Positions 8,045 to 16,297 of a stretch of DNA of 36,792 nt are shown one piece after another. The notes beneath the pieces were generated by a model that worked only from the letters and a program-made list of their open reading frames with translations, did no database searches and was not told where the DNA came from. The translations under genes and the position numbers were made by a program. Source of the DNA: Gp13-AA77 sp035946575. Lineage in GTDB: Bacteria > Acidobacteriota > Terriglobia > UBA7540. The stretch is from the NCBI GenBank assembly GCA_035946575.1, contig DASYZG010000002.1, forward strand, positions 1-36,792. Reading direction: 5' to 3'. Position 1 is the stretch's first letter; each line of letters opens with the position of its first letter.

Positions 8045-10066
8045 GTGTTATCGAGGGCGATCGAGCCGGGGGAAGCGCCTTCCGCCCAATGCGGGCGCAC
8101 TGCCGAGGCCGCCGCTGTCGATCAGTCTCGCCGCCCTCTGGCAATCGCCGCGATCATCACCCTGGCGGCGGTGCCGTATCTCAACATTCTGTTGAACGGC
8201 TTCGTCTACGACGACCACACCCAGATCACGAGCAATCCCTACCTTCGCGACTTCCGTCACCTTCACGCGATTTTCACCACCACGGTGTGGTCCTACATGG
8301 GCGCCGAGGGCCTGACCAACTACTATCGGCCGCTGATGACCCTCAGCTACGCCGCTGGTTACCGGCTCTTCGGCCCGTTGGCTTATGGCTTCCACCTCCT
8401 AAGCCTGTTGTTGCACGTGACCGCCGCGCTGCTGGTCTTCGCAGTCGCAGAGCGCGTCACCCGCGACCGCGCCTGGGCCCTTGCGGCCGGTGCGTTGTTT
8501 GCGATCCATCCCATACACACGGAATCTGTGGCCTGGATCGCCGCCGTCACCGACGTCGAGCTCACGGTGTTCGCACTGCTGACGTTCTACTTTTTCACAG
8601 ACCTCGACGCTCCTTCGACAACGAAGTCGATTGGTGGCGTGGCAGTCAGGACGGCCGGGATGGCGGCGGCCTTCGTTTTCGCGCTGCTCTCCAAGGAGCA
8701 GGCGTTGATGCTGCCCGTGCTCGCGACGGTCTATGAGTACGCTTGCCGCGGGGATCGGCTGCAAACCGGCCCCGCGAGGAAATTGGCCCGGCACGGTCCG
8801 CTCTGGCTGATAGCGGCGGCTTATCTGCTCTGGCGCGTCCATTTCATTGGCGCCTTTGCTCCTGTGCACCAGATGGGGACGCTCGCGCCGGCGCAGGTCG
8901 TCCTGTCGGCGCTCGCTTTGGTCGGCGCCTATGCGGGCAAGCTGCTCTGGCCGGCGAGGCTCTGCGCGTTCTATATATTCCACCCGCACACTCGAATCGC
9001 GGACCCGCAGGTTCTTGCCGGTGCAGCCGCTCTGGGCGCGCTGGTCGTTCTCTTCCTGGTCCTGATGCGCAGCCGCGAGCCGCATCTGCGGTTCGCCGCT
9101 TTTGCAGTGGCCTGGTTCCTGGTGACGCTGGCTCCGGTCCTCAACGCTCGCTGGATGGCCGCCAATGTGTTTGCCGAACGATACCTGTATCTGCCGTCGG
9201 TCGGATTCTGCTGGGCCCTGGCAGGGGTGTTCTCCTGGCTCTGGCGTCGCACCGCCGGACAAGCCACCCGGCGGCGCGCGCTGCTCGCGGGCAGTCTGGC
9301 GCTGGTGGCGCTCGCCACGCTGCGCATCACCACGCGCAATCACGATTGGCGCGACGACGTCGCGCTTTACACGCGTACCCTAAAACAATCGCCCGGCGCT
9401 TATCCCATCCTCAACAATCTCGGAACGGTCTATTGGCAGCACGGCCGCGCGGACGATGCCGAGAGAGTGTGGCGGCAGGCTCTCGCCGTGGCCCCCAACG
9501 GCGCCATTGTGCTGAACAATCTCGGCCTGGTGGCCAGCGGCCGCAAGCAGTATGCATCCGCCGTCGAGCTCTTCAGGCGCGCTATTGCGCTGAAGCCCGA
9601 GTTCACCGATCCGCACCTCAACCTGGGAAGCGCCGAGCGCGCACTCGGCCTGCGCGCCACCGCCGAGGCGGAGTTTCGGCGGGCGACTGCGCTCTCGCCG
9701 CTGAACGATCGCGCGCACCGGGAATTGGGCGAGCTTTTGCTCGACGAACGCCGCCTCGAAGAGGCTGCGGACGAATTCCGGGTGTCGTTGCGGGCATCGC
9801 CAACCGCGCCCGCGTGGGATGACCTTGGCGAAGCGGATCTGCTCCTGAACCACACCGGAGCCGCCGAGCAGGCCTGGCGCGCGGCGCTCCGCCTCGACCC
9901 TCTCGACAGCTGCGCCCATTTCAGTCTCGGCAGGATCTACATGACGCAGGACCGGCGTGGCGAGGCGCTGGACGAATATCGCGCCGGCCTCGTCACGGAT
10001 CCCCACAACGCAAACGCTCTGGCCGCAATCGCCGTACTTACGTCGCCCGCCAACGGCAAGCCATAA
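8045..10066 (+). CDS. TMTC-like GT-C membrane protein with TPR tail (1)
   Basis: This 673-residue protein has an N-terminal multi-membrane half and a C-terminal tail of about six tetratricopeptide repeats. The membrane half carries the marks of the TMTC O-mannosyltransferase family: an acidic YDD in the first outer loop (NGFVYDDH, about 51-58), HPIHTESVAWI, LSKEQ, and FAERYLYLPSVGFC. TMTC enzymes transfer mannose from a polyprenyl-phosphate donor to Ser/Thr in the secretory compartment; the bacterial equivalent would act in the periplasm. I chose GTG 8045, 20 bases after the PAP2 stop with a G-rich ribosome-binding site; an in-frame ATG at 7838 would overlap PAP2 by 187 bases. Donor and target are unproven. 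The next gene is a paralog. Confidence 0.78.
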   Translation: MLSRAIEPGEAPSAQCGRTAEAAAVDQSRRPLAIAAIITLAAVPYLNILLNGFVYDDHTQITSNPYLRDFRHLHAIFTTTVWSYMGAEGLTNYYRPLMTLSYAAGYRLFGPLAYGFHLLSLLLHVTAALLVFAVAERVTRDRAWALAAGALFAIHPIHTESVAWIAAVTDVELTVFALLTFYFFTDLDAPSTTKSIGGVAVRTAGMAAAFVFALLSKEQALMLPVLATVYEYACRGDRLQTGPARKLARHGPLWLIAAAYLLWRVHFIGAFAPVHQMGTLAPAQVVLSALALVGAYAGKLLWPARLCAFYIFHPHTRIADPQVLAGAAALGALVVLFLVLMRSREPHLRFAAFAVAWFLVTLAPVLNARWMAANVFAERYLYLPSVGFCWALAGVFSWLWRRTAGQATRRRALLAGSLALVALATLRITTRNHDWRDDVALYTRTLKQSPGAYPILNNLGTVYWQHGRADDAERVWRQALAVAPNGAIVLNNLGLVASGRKQYASAVELFRRAIALKPEFTDPHLNLGSAERALGLRATAEAEFRRATALSPLNDRAHRELGELLLDERRLEEAADEFRVSLRASPTAPAWDDLGEADLLLNHTGAAEQAWRAALRLDPLDSCAHFSLGRIYMTQDRRGEALDEYRAGLVTDPHNANALAAIAVLTSPANGKP

Positions 10067-10280
10067 CCATCGTAGCGAGGGGCGTTGGCCCGGCAGGCCG
10101 GCCCGCAGCTTCGGCCGGGGTGCCGGCCTGAAGGCCGGCTCTGCGAAGGGCCGCTGAAAGTTGCGGCCGGTGTGACGCATTACACGCATTATACTCCACT
10201 AGCCTAGTCACGGGAGCTGGATGGCCCGGGGGCGCAGCTGTGGTGTGCTAACCTGAAAACTGCGAAACTGACGCGAACCC
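10067..10280. repeat. Intergenic REP-like palindromes
   Basis: The 214-base gap between the TMTC-like genes has clustered GC palindromes. The clearest is GCCGGCCT (10122-10129) with AGGCCGGC (10132-10139), and others lie at 10090-10120. They resemble dispersed REP-type sequences and may protect or end the upstream mRNA. No clear promoter for the second TMTC gene was found. Confidence 0.5.
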
Positions 10281-12335
10281 ATGGGCACCTTCAACATCCA
10301 GAGCGGGGAACAAACCGTCCGGCCTGACGCCGGCGGCCGCCGCTGGCATCCGCTTACCATGGCCGTGCTTGTGCTGGCGGCGGCCTTGCCCTATCTGAAC
10401 ACCCTCGGCAACGGCTTCGTCTACGACGACCACCAGCAGATCCTGCTCAACCCTTACCTGCGCAGTTTCCATTACCTGCGCCCGATCTTCACCACCTCGG
10501 TGTGGTCCTTTCTTGGCGGAGCGTCCGGCGTGACGAACTATTATCGCCCGCTGATGACGTTCGCCTACCTGCTCTGTTTCCAGGCATTCGGACCGAGCGC
10601 CTTTGCATTCCACCTGCTCAACCTGCTTTTGCACCTGGGCGTCGTGCTGCTCGTTTACCAGGTGACGGTGACCCTTTTCCGCGATCGTGAGCTTGCCGCG
10701 CTGGCCGCGTTCATCTTCGCGCTTCACCCGGTCCACAGTGAATCAGTGGACTGGATCGCCGCCCTTACCGACATTGAGCTGTCGCTGTTTTTTCTCGCCG
10801 CGTTCTGGTTCTATCTGCGGATTCCGCGGATTGCCGGGGGCCGGCCCGGCCGGCAGTGGCTCGCCGCACAGGGCGGGACGCTGGTTTCGATGGTGCTCGC
10901 CCTGCTTTCCAAGGAACAGGCCATGCTCCTCCCCATGCTCTGCCTGATCTTCGAGCACTTCTATCGCGACGATCGCGACGAGACCACGATCCGGGAGAAG
11001 GTTGCGCGCTATGCACCCGCGTGGCTGCTCGTACCGCTATATCTGGCCTTTCGGGTCCACTTTCTGGGAAGGCTCGCGCCGGCGCCCAGCGCGCGTCCCG
11101 GCGTCTCTCTGCAAGACGCCTTCCTGTCAGCGGGCGCCCTGCTCTTTCAATACGTCGGCAAGGTGCTGTGGCCCGCGCGCCTCTGCGCCTATTACGTCTT
11201 CCCGGATTCCTGGACCGTGCTGTTGCCGGAGGTGCTGGGCGGCATTCTGGTCGTGCTGCTCTTTGCGGGTTTGTTTGTCTACTGGTGGCGGCGTGCGCGG
11301 CTGCTCTCGTTCGGGCTGGTCTGGTTCCTCGTCACTTTGCTGCCCGTGCTGAACGTGCAATGGATGCCCATCGCCGCTTTTGCCGAGCGCTATCTCTACC
11401 TGCCCTCGGTCGGCTTCTGCTGGATGATTGCCTGGGCCGGACTCCGCCTCTGGAGGTTAGCCGAAGATCGGGGCCGCGTGTGGCGGCTCGCGCTCGCGTC
11501 AGCGGCGGCGCTCGTGGCGCTTCTGGCGGCGGTGCGCACCGCCATCCGCAACCGCGACTGGCACGACGACCTCCGATTCTACCGGAGTACGCTTGCCGCC
11601 TCGCCGGACGCCTACGTGATGCGCACCGACCTCGGCAAGTACTATTGGGAGCACGGGCAGAGGCAGCTTGCGGAGAAGGAATGGCGGGCCGCCGCGGCCA
11701 TCCAGCCGGAGAACTCCATCGTGCTGACGAATCTGGGCGTGCTGCTGACGGCTCAGCATCACTACGACGAGGCCGTCTCGGATTTCAAACAAGCCTTGCA
11801 ACTCACGCCGGACGATACGGTGGCCCACGTCGGTCTCGGAATGGCTTACGACCAGGCGGGGCAGCGGCGGGATGCGGAGCAGGAGTTCCAGAATGCACTC
11901 CGGCTCTCGCCGCTGGACTTCTTTGCGCACAACCAGCTGGGGCAGCTCTATTTTGATGAAAACCGGTTTGCGGAGGCCGACACCCAGTTCCGCGCTTCGC
12001 TGGCGCTCGCGCCCAACGTATCCGCATGGTTCGGCCTCGGACTCTCGCGCTGGCGGCAGGGCGATGCGGCGGGAGCCGAGTCCGATTTCAGAAGCGCTGC
12101 GGCCATTGACCCCGGCGATAGCCGGGTCCATTTCATGCTGGCGTTACTCTACGGAGCCGACCGTCGTTACGCGGAGGCTTTCACGGAATACCGGAAGGGC
12201 TTCCGGGCCGACCCGGACAACCCCACGGCGCTCGAATCCTTTCATAGACTACAGTCGGAGGCTTCGAATGCAAACTCCACCGAGTCCGCCCCCAGTGCGG
12301 CAACTCCGGCAAGTCCGGCAAATCCGGCGCCATGA
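10281..12335 (+). CDS. TMTC-like GT-C membrane protein with TPR tail (2)
   Basis: This 684-residue protein is a paralog of the preceding TMTC-like protein along its full length. Matching landmarks are NGFVYDDH (about 43-50), TNYYRPLMTFAY, HPVHSESVDWIAALTDIELSLF, LLSKEQAMLLP, FAERYLYLPSVGFCW, and a C-terminal series of about six TPRs from near residue 455 (YVMRTDLGKYYWEHG). Start ATG 10281 fits the paralog alignment, although no good ribosome-binding site is seen. The 3' end overlaps the lolA start by 68 bases. Two diverged copies suggest different acceptors or donors, or a heterodimer. The activity is inferred from family resemblance. Confidence 0.78.
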   Translation: MGTFNIQSGEQTVRPDAGGRRWHPLTMAVLVLAAALPYLNTLGNGFVYDDHQQILLNPYLRSFHYLRPIFTTSVWSFLGGASGVTNYYRPLMTFAYLLCFQAFGPSAFAFHLLNLLLHLGVVLLVYQVTVTLFRDRELAALAAFIFALHPVHSESVDWIAALTDIELSLFFLAAFWFYLRIPRIAGGRPGRQWLAAQGGTLVSMVLALLSKEQAMLLPMLCLIFEHFYRDDRDETTIREKVARYAPAWLLVPLYLAFRVHFLGRLAPAPSARPGVSLQDAFLSAGALLFQYVGKVLWPARLCAYYVFPDSWTVLLPEVLGGILVVLLFAGLFVYWWRRARLLSFGLVWFLVTLLPVLNVQWMPIAAFAERYLYLPSVGFCWMIAWAGLRLWRLAEDRGRVWRLALASAAALVALLAAVRTAIRNRDWHDDLRFYRSTLAASPDAYVMRTDLGKYYWEHGQRQLAEKEWRAAAAIQPENSIVLTNLGVLLTAQHHYDEAVSDFKQALQLTPDDTVAHVGLGMAYDQAGQRRDAEQEFQNALRLSPLDFFAHNQLGQLYFDENRFAEADTQFRASLALAPNVSAWFGLGLSRWRQGDAAGAESDFRSAAAIDPGDSRVHFMLALLYGADRRYAEAFTEYRKGFRADPDNPTALESFHRLQSEASNANSTESAPSAATPASPANPAP

Positions 12336-13017
12336 ATCGCCGGCCAGGCGATGGCTCTGCGGCGCCGCACTTGCGCTGTTGCTGGCGGGGCCCGGCCCGG
12401 CGCGTTCCGCCACGACGTCCACCCCCTCCTGCGAATCCCTTCAGGCGTGCATTCAAGGATTCGAGGCGAGTTATCGCGGCGTGCGCACGTTGCACGCGGC
12501 GTTCACCCAGGAGTATTCGGCCTGGAACCGGACGCGTGTGGAATCAGGGGAAGTAACTCTGGCGCGCGGCGGCAGAATGCGCTGGGACTATCTGAAACCC
12601 GAGCCGAAGCTTTTCCTCTCCGATGGCAAACAGGTGCTGCTCTGGGTGCCGGCCGAAAAGCAACTCACGCGCACGCCTCTGAAGGAGAGCGCGGACGTGC
12701 GGGTGCCGCTCGATCTGCTGGTCTCCCACATGAACCTGCGCCGCGCCTTTTCCAAAATCGAATTTGCCGACGCCGCGGGCGCGGCGGATCCGGGCGACCG
12801 CGTGTTGCGCGCCTTTCCCCGGCGCGGCTACGACCAGGAGTACCACGATGTGCTGGTGGAAGTGACGCCGGCGTTCGACATCCGGCGCCTGGTGGTTACG
12901 TATCCGGATGAGACCCGGATGGAGTTCACCTTCGAGCGCATCACGCGCAACGCCGCTCTTTCGCCGGGGATGTTTTCGTTCTCGCCGCCGCCGGGAGCCG
13001 AAGTGATCCAGCAGTAG
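12268..13017 (+). CDS. lolA: Outer-membrane lipoprotein carrier protein LolA
   Basis: This 249-residue periplasmic chaperone would carry lipoproteins from the inner to the outer membrane. A secretion signal lies at about residues 26-48 (RRWLCGAALALLLAG, cleavage near ARS-A), after an unusually long N-terminal stretch. The mature part shows the LolA pattern: FEASYRGVRTLHAAFTQE, GEVTLARGGRMRWDY, SDGKQVLLWVP, and a late LVVTYPDETRMEFTFERI. ATG 12268 is preceded by GGAGG; the ATG at 12332 is in another frame. The long overlap with the TMTC gene is odd and implies coupled translation. LolA at the end of an envelope gene run is plausible. Confidence 0.82.
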   Translation: MQTPPSPPPVRQLRQVRQIRRHESPARRWLCGAALALLLAGPGPARSATTSTPSCESLQACIQGFEASYRGVRTLHAAFTQEYSAWNRTRVESGEVTLARGGRMRWDYLKPEPKLFLSDGKQVLLWVPAEKQLTRTPLKESADVRVPLDLLVSHMNLRRAFSKIEFADAAGAADPGDRVLRAFPRRGYDQEYHDVLVEVTPAFDIRRLVVTYPDETRMEFTFERITRNAALSPGMFSFSPPPGAEVIQQ

Positions 13018-13060
13018 GGACCGGCATGGTCGGAATCGTCTCGGAGGTGACCCGCTACCG

Positions 13061-13906
13061 TCAAACCTCCAGAACGTATTGCCGCACCGCGGCTGCCACG
13101 CCATCTTCGTCGTTGGAGAGCGTGGTCGCCCAGCCGTCGCCGCAGACGCCGGGTTCGGCGTTGCCCATTACCACCGCCCGCCCGGCGAATTCCAGCATCT
13201 CGCGATCGTTGTGATTGTCGCCCAGCGCCATAACTTCGCTGGCGTCGACGCCGCGCCGCGCCGCCCAGATGCTGAGTGCCGCGCCTTTGGTGCAAGTGCG
13301 ATTCATGACGTCGAGCAGAACCATGTTGCGCGCCGGGTACCGTGTCCAGGTGAGGTTAAGGTGCGGTGCCAGCGGGGAGGCCTTGAGCAAGGGAGCTGCG
13401 GGCTCAATCAGGGGCGGCGGACCGCTGAATAAAACCTGAATGACGTCCTCGGACTCCGGCAGCGTGGCAGCTTCGAGGTCCGGGACCTCCAGCAGAACCT
13501 CGGGCGCGTTCTTGCGGTACCAGCCCAGGGGCCCATCAAGCGAGCCGTCCTGCTGCATCGTGACCTGGCCGCGGCCCGGCACGTCGTAGATCACCACCGC
13601 GTAGGGCCGAAAACCCGGTGTCGTGCGCAGCACCTCGCGGGCAATGGCCGCGGGCAGAAAATTCCGGTGACACGCTTCGCCGTCCAGGCTGCTGATGCGC
13701 GCGCCGTTGGACGAGATCAGCGTTACCGGGAATCCCAGGGATGTCAGCAGCGTCCGCGCGGAGTGAAAGCGGCGCCCGGTGACGATGGCGATTTCCACGC
13801 CACGCTCTGCGGCAGCGCGCAGAGCTTCTCGGTTCGCAGCCGAGATCACCACGCCGGTGCTCAGCAGAGTACCGTCCAGGTCCACAGCAATCAGTCGAAT
13901 CGGCAT
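13061..13906 (-). CDS. Cof-type HAD-superfamily hydrolase
   Basis: This 281-residue cytoplasmic phosphatase converges with lolA. HAD motifs are intact: nucleophile and acid D9/D11 in DLDGT, Thr in IVTGRR, Lys in CTKGAAL, and the metal-binding motif GDNHND. The large type-II cap between motifs II and III is typical of Cof/YidA enzymes, which dephosphorylate sugar phosphates and similar small molecules. I chose ATG 13906 since the conserved fold begins there (MPIRLIAVDLDG); longer frames to 14149 run through a palindrome and have no family match. The specific substrate cannot be predicted. Confidence 0.85.
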   Translation of the reverse strand: MPIRLIAVDLDGTLLSTGVVISAANREALRAAAERGVEIAIVTGRRFHSARTLLTSLGFPVTLISSNGARISSLDGEACHRNFLPAAIAREVLRTTPGFRPYAVVIYDVPGRGQVTMQQDGSLDGPLGWYRKNAPEVLLEVPDLEAATLPESEDVIQVLFSGPPPLIEPAAPLLKASPLAPHLNLTWTRYPARNMVLLDVMNRTCTKGAALSIWAARRGVDASEVMALGDNHNDREMLEFAGRAVVMGNAEPGVCGDGWATTLSNDEDGVAAAVRQYVLEV

Positions 13907-13973
13907 TCGGGAGGTTCCGTCATTGTTTATTGTAAGGGCTCGCCAACCGAAAAATCGAGCGCCGAAACGGCCG

Positions 13974-13999
13974 GGTAGTGACTCATTTGAGTCACTACC
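13974..13999. promoter_or_regulatory. Perfect 26-bp palindrome upstream of HAD gene
   Basis: GGTAGTGACTCA, two T, then TGAGTCACTACC form a perfect inverted repeat of 12 bp per arm, flanked on both sides by ACGGCCGG. It sits about 68 bases upstream of the HAD-hydrolase start. It may be an operator for a dimeric regulator or a dispersed palindrome; there is no direct evidence for either. Confidence 0.5.
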
Positions 14000-14127
14000 A
14001 ACGGCCGGGGCGCCGGTCGAAGAGTCGACGCTCGAGACTGGTTTCGAATTTCGAGTTTCAACCAGCACCACGGCTGGAGAAACCGGGCGTGCAAGATACC
14101 GCGATCCTGGCTCCCCCGAGGGCCTCC

Positions 14128-14230
14128 GCGCCCGTGGTGGCCAAAACACGGCTAAGCTGTTGAATCAATTGCGAAAATAAACTTTCTCAATTTTCTCAAT
14201 TTTCTCAGTTTTCTCCATTGTCCCATTTTC
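14128..14230 (-). repeat. Dispersed GAGAAAA-rich repeat, copy B
   Basis: Read on the minus strand this aligns with 387-492: GGGACA-TGGAGAAAACTGAGAAAA, more GAGAAAA units, AAAGTTTATTTTC, then a tail with GCTTAGC and GTTTTG. The copies are in opposite orientation, about 13.7 kb apart. It lies between the HAD and threonine synthase genes, with no gene inside. Confidence 0.65.
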
Positions 14231-14441
14231 CGGTGCTAGCATGATTATGGGTAATTCGGAGGCTGCCGGAATGTCCTGCAAGGAGCCACCGCGGTCGCGG
14301 AGTGAGAAAATGCAGACGCGGGCATCGAAACCCGCAGAAATGCCACCCTCCCCCCCCCGAGGTCCCACCATCGCTTTTGGGGGACGAACTGGCTTTATAT
14401 TGATGATTATAAGCGGCTTATGTCGAGTCAAGGGGAAAAGT

Positions 14442-14455
14442 GTCCGTTTACGGAC
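14442..14455. promoter_or_regulatory. Short hairpin/palindrome upstream of thrC
   Basis: GTCCG (14442-14446) and CGGAC (14451-14455) flank TTTA. It is too short for a confident terminator and lies 230 bases before the threonine synthase start. It might be an operator. Confidence 0.25.
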
Positions 14456-14685
14456 CCACAAGGGATCGTGTGTGTAAGTCGTTTCTCAGGAAAGGGATAA
14501 CACGTGTCGATCCGCAAATGAGAATTGGGCGGAAGAGGCCGTTTCAAAGCCAACGTCTCCAGCAGGGTTTTTGAGGCTTAAGTCAATCAATTCAACAGAC
14601 TACGTGCGGTTCGATGCAACCTGATCGATGAGAACATTCGAAGAGTTAACTTCGAGGTTAACGCCCGAACCGAGGGAATTCAAAA

Positions 14686-15870
14686 ATGAAATCCACCCAT
14701 GTATCTCACATCGAATGCTCCCGCTGCGGCAAGCAGCTTGCTCCCGGCCGGCTCTACAACTTATGCGAGTGCGGTGGGCCGCTGCTCGTCCGCTATGATC
14801 TGAATCGCGAGACGATGCCGCGCCAGTCTCTTGTGTCCCGCGCTAAGACGCTGTGGCGTTACCGTGAGGTCCTGCCGCTTGACCTCGAGAAGTCGCCGGT
14901 GACGCTCGGTGAAGGGTTCACGCCGCTGCTGCACGCGAGGCGGCTCGGTGAACGTCTCGGGCTATCGCGCCTGTATCTCAAAGACGAAGGAACGAATCCG
15001 ACCGGATCGTTCAAAGCGCGCGGCCAGGCGGTCGCCATCACCATGGCGCGCGAACTTGGCGCGCGCCAGGTGGCGATTCCTTCCGCCGGAAACGCCGGCG
15101 GAGCCATGGCCGCTTACGCCGCGGCGGCCGGACTCGACGCTCTGGTCTACATGCCCGAAGGAACGCCGGTCATGAATCGCCTGGAGTGCTCGATCCTCGG
15201 CGCCGAAGTCAAGCTGATCGCCGGCAGCATCAAGGATTGCGGACGCGCGCTCGCCGCGCGCATCCGCTCCGAAGGTTGGTTCGACGTATCCACGCTGAAG
15301 GAGCCCTACCGCATCGAGGGCAAGAAGACCATGGCCTACGAAGCCGTGGAGCAGCTCGACGGCGGTGTGCCCGACGTGATGATCTACCCGACGGGCGGCG
15401 GCACGGGCCTGGTGGGAATGTGGAAGGCCTTCGCCGAGATGGAACAGCTCGGCTGGACCAGCGGGCGCCGTCCGCGCATGATCGCCGTCCAGGCAACCGG
15501 CTGCGCGCCCATGGTACGCGCCTTCGAGCGCGGCGCCGCGAGCGCCGAAGAATGGATCGATCCGGCCACGATCGCCAGCGGCCTGCGCGTTCCCTCCGCG
15601 GTCGGCGATGCCCTGATCCTGCGCGCGATTCGCGAGAGCGGCGGCACGGCCGTGGCGGTGGATGACGGCGCCATGCTCCGTGCCGTTCGTGATATCGCTG
15701 AGAGCGAAGGCATTGTAACCTCGCCCGAAGGCGGCGCGACCCTCGCAGCGCTCGAACTGCTGCGCGGCCGGAATCTCATCGCGCCTTCGGAGCGCGTCGT
15801 GCTCTTCCTGACCGGCAGTGGGTACAAGTACGTGGAGGCGCTCGAGAACGTCGCCGATATCGGGAATTAG
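14686..15870 (+). CDS. thrC: Threonine synthase
   Basis: This 394-residue cytoplasmic PLP enzyme converts O-phosphohomoserine to threonine, the last step of the pathway. The N-terminus has a zinc-ribbon-like set of cysteines (C11, C14, C27, C29), common in the thrC branch that resembles archaeal and plant enzymes. The PLP lysine is K110 in GSFKARG, and the phosphate-binding glycine loop is TGGGTG near residue 236. Length fits the family. The gene stands alone, with a long leader upstream and a convergent neighbour downstream. Related PLP enzymes of the same fold cannot be fully excluded, but the zinc-ribbon plus PTGSFK pattern favours threonine synthase. Confidence 0.85.
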   Translation: MKSTHVSHIECSRCGKQLAPGRLYNLCECGGPLLVRYDLNRETMPRQSLVSRAKTLWRYREVLPLDLEKSPVTLGEGFTPLLHARRLGERLGLSRLYLKDEGTNPTGSFKARGQAVAITMARELGARQVAIPSAGNAGGAMAAYAAAAGLDALVYMPEGTPVMNRLECSILGAEVKLIAGSIKDCGRALAARIRSEGWFDVSTLKEPYRIEGKKTMAYEAVEQLDGGVPDVMIYPTGGGTGLVGMWKAFAEMEQLGWTSGRRPRMIAVQATGCAPMVRAFERGAASAEEWIDPATIASGLRVPSAVGDALILRAIRESGGTAVAVDDGAMLRAVRDIAESEGIVTSPEGGATLAALELLRGRNLIAPSERVVLFLTGSGYKYVEALENVADIGN

Positions 15871-15877
15871 ATCTGTC

Positions 15878-15917
15878 GCGCGGGTGTCCTCGATTTGCGT
15901 GCCGGGGACAGGCGCGC
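15878..15917. terminator. Hairpin between convergent thrC and GYD genes
   Basis: GCGCG (15878-15882) pairs with CGCGC (15913-15917), and after a two-base mismatch TGTCC (15885-15889) pairs with GGACA (15906-15910). There is no T-run. It may act in both directions in the 60-base convergent gap, or be a dispersed palindrome. Confidence 0.35.
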
Positions 15918-15930
15918 TACAGAGTCTCGC

Positions 15931-16224
15931 CTAAGGCAGGGAGGAAATGATCTTCCGGTACTCGTCTTCGGTGAAAGCCTTCAGCGTTTCCGAACGAATA
16001 AATCCCTGCGAAGCGCCACCGAGCGCGAACTTGGCCATCGTTTCGTCGTTCGGAAACTCGCCGATCGCGATAGCGTCGTACTGACCGGTGGTGAGGTAAA
16101 AGGCGATGAAGCGTCCGCCGGCAGCCGTCATAGCCTTCTTGACGGCGTCGAGGCGCTTTGGAGAGTCCTTCACATTCTCGATTCCCTTCTGGGTCCAACG
16201 GAAGAGGGTGACGTAAGTCGTCAT
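15931..16224 (-). CDS. GYD-domain protein
   Basis: This 97-residue small protein matches the GYD domain: MTTYVTLFRWTQKG start, FYLTTGQYDAIAIGEFPND core in which GQYD replaces the namesake GxYD, and a C-terminal helix with a conserved FTEDEY. It folds as a ferredoxin-like dimer in known structures; the biochemical role is unknown. Start ATG 16224 has a good AAGGAG ribosome-binding site. It lies 73 bases after the nickel/cobalt transporter gene on the same strand and could be co-transcribed with it. Confidence 0.85.
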   Translation of the reverse strand: MTTYVTLFRWTQKGIENVKDSPKRLDAVKKAMTAAGGRFIAFYLTTGQYDAIAIGEFPNDETMAKFALGGASQGFIRSETLKAFTEDEYRKIISSLP

Positions 16225-16297
16225 GGAAAGCTCCTTTCGGAATCCGAGTTTTTACTCTGGGTTAGCCGGGGCTTACATTGTGGCACAACTCAGGCCG

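Larger units (their letters stand above)
13907..14685. other. 779-base gene-free region
   Basis: No gene is supported. Contents: a perfect palindrome (13974-13999), dispersed repeat copy B (14128-14230), a nine-C tract (14350-14358), and a small hairpin GTCCG-TTTA-CGGAC (14442-14455). The region from 14460 to 14685 is the probable leader and promoter of the threonine synthase gene; I could not identify a known riboswitch. Confidence 0.55.

Noticed and set aside
14396..14412. FNR-like TTGATGATTATAAG before thrC
   Set aside because: The second half-site has two mismatches to ATCAA.
14165..14461. 98-codon minus-strand frame ending in EKTEKIEKIEKVYF
   Set aside because: The similar peptide at copy A and lack of start signals show it is a translated dispersed repeat.
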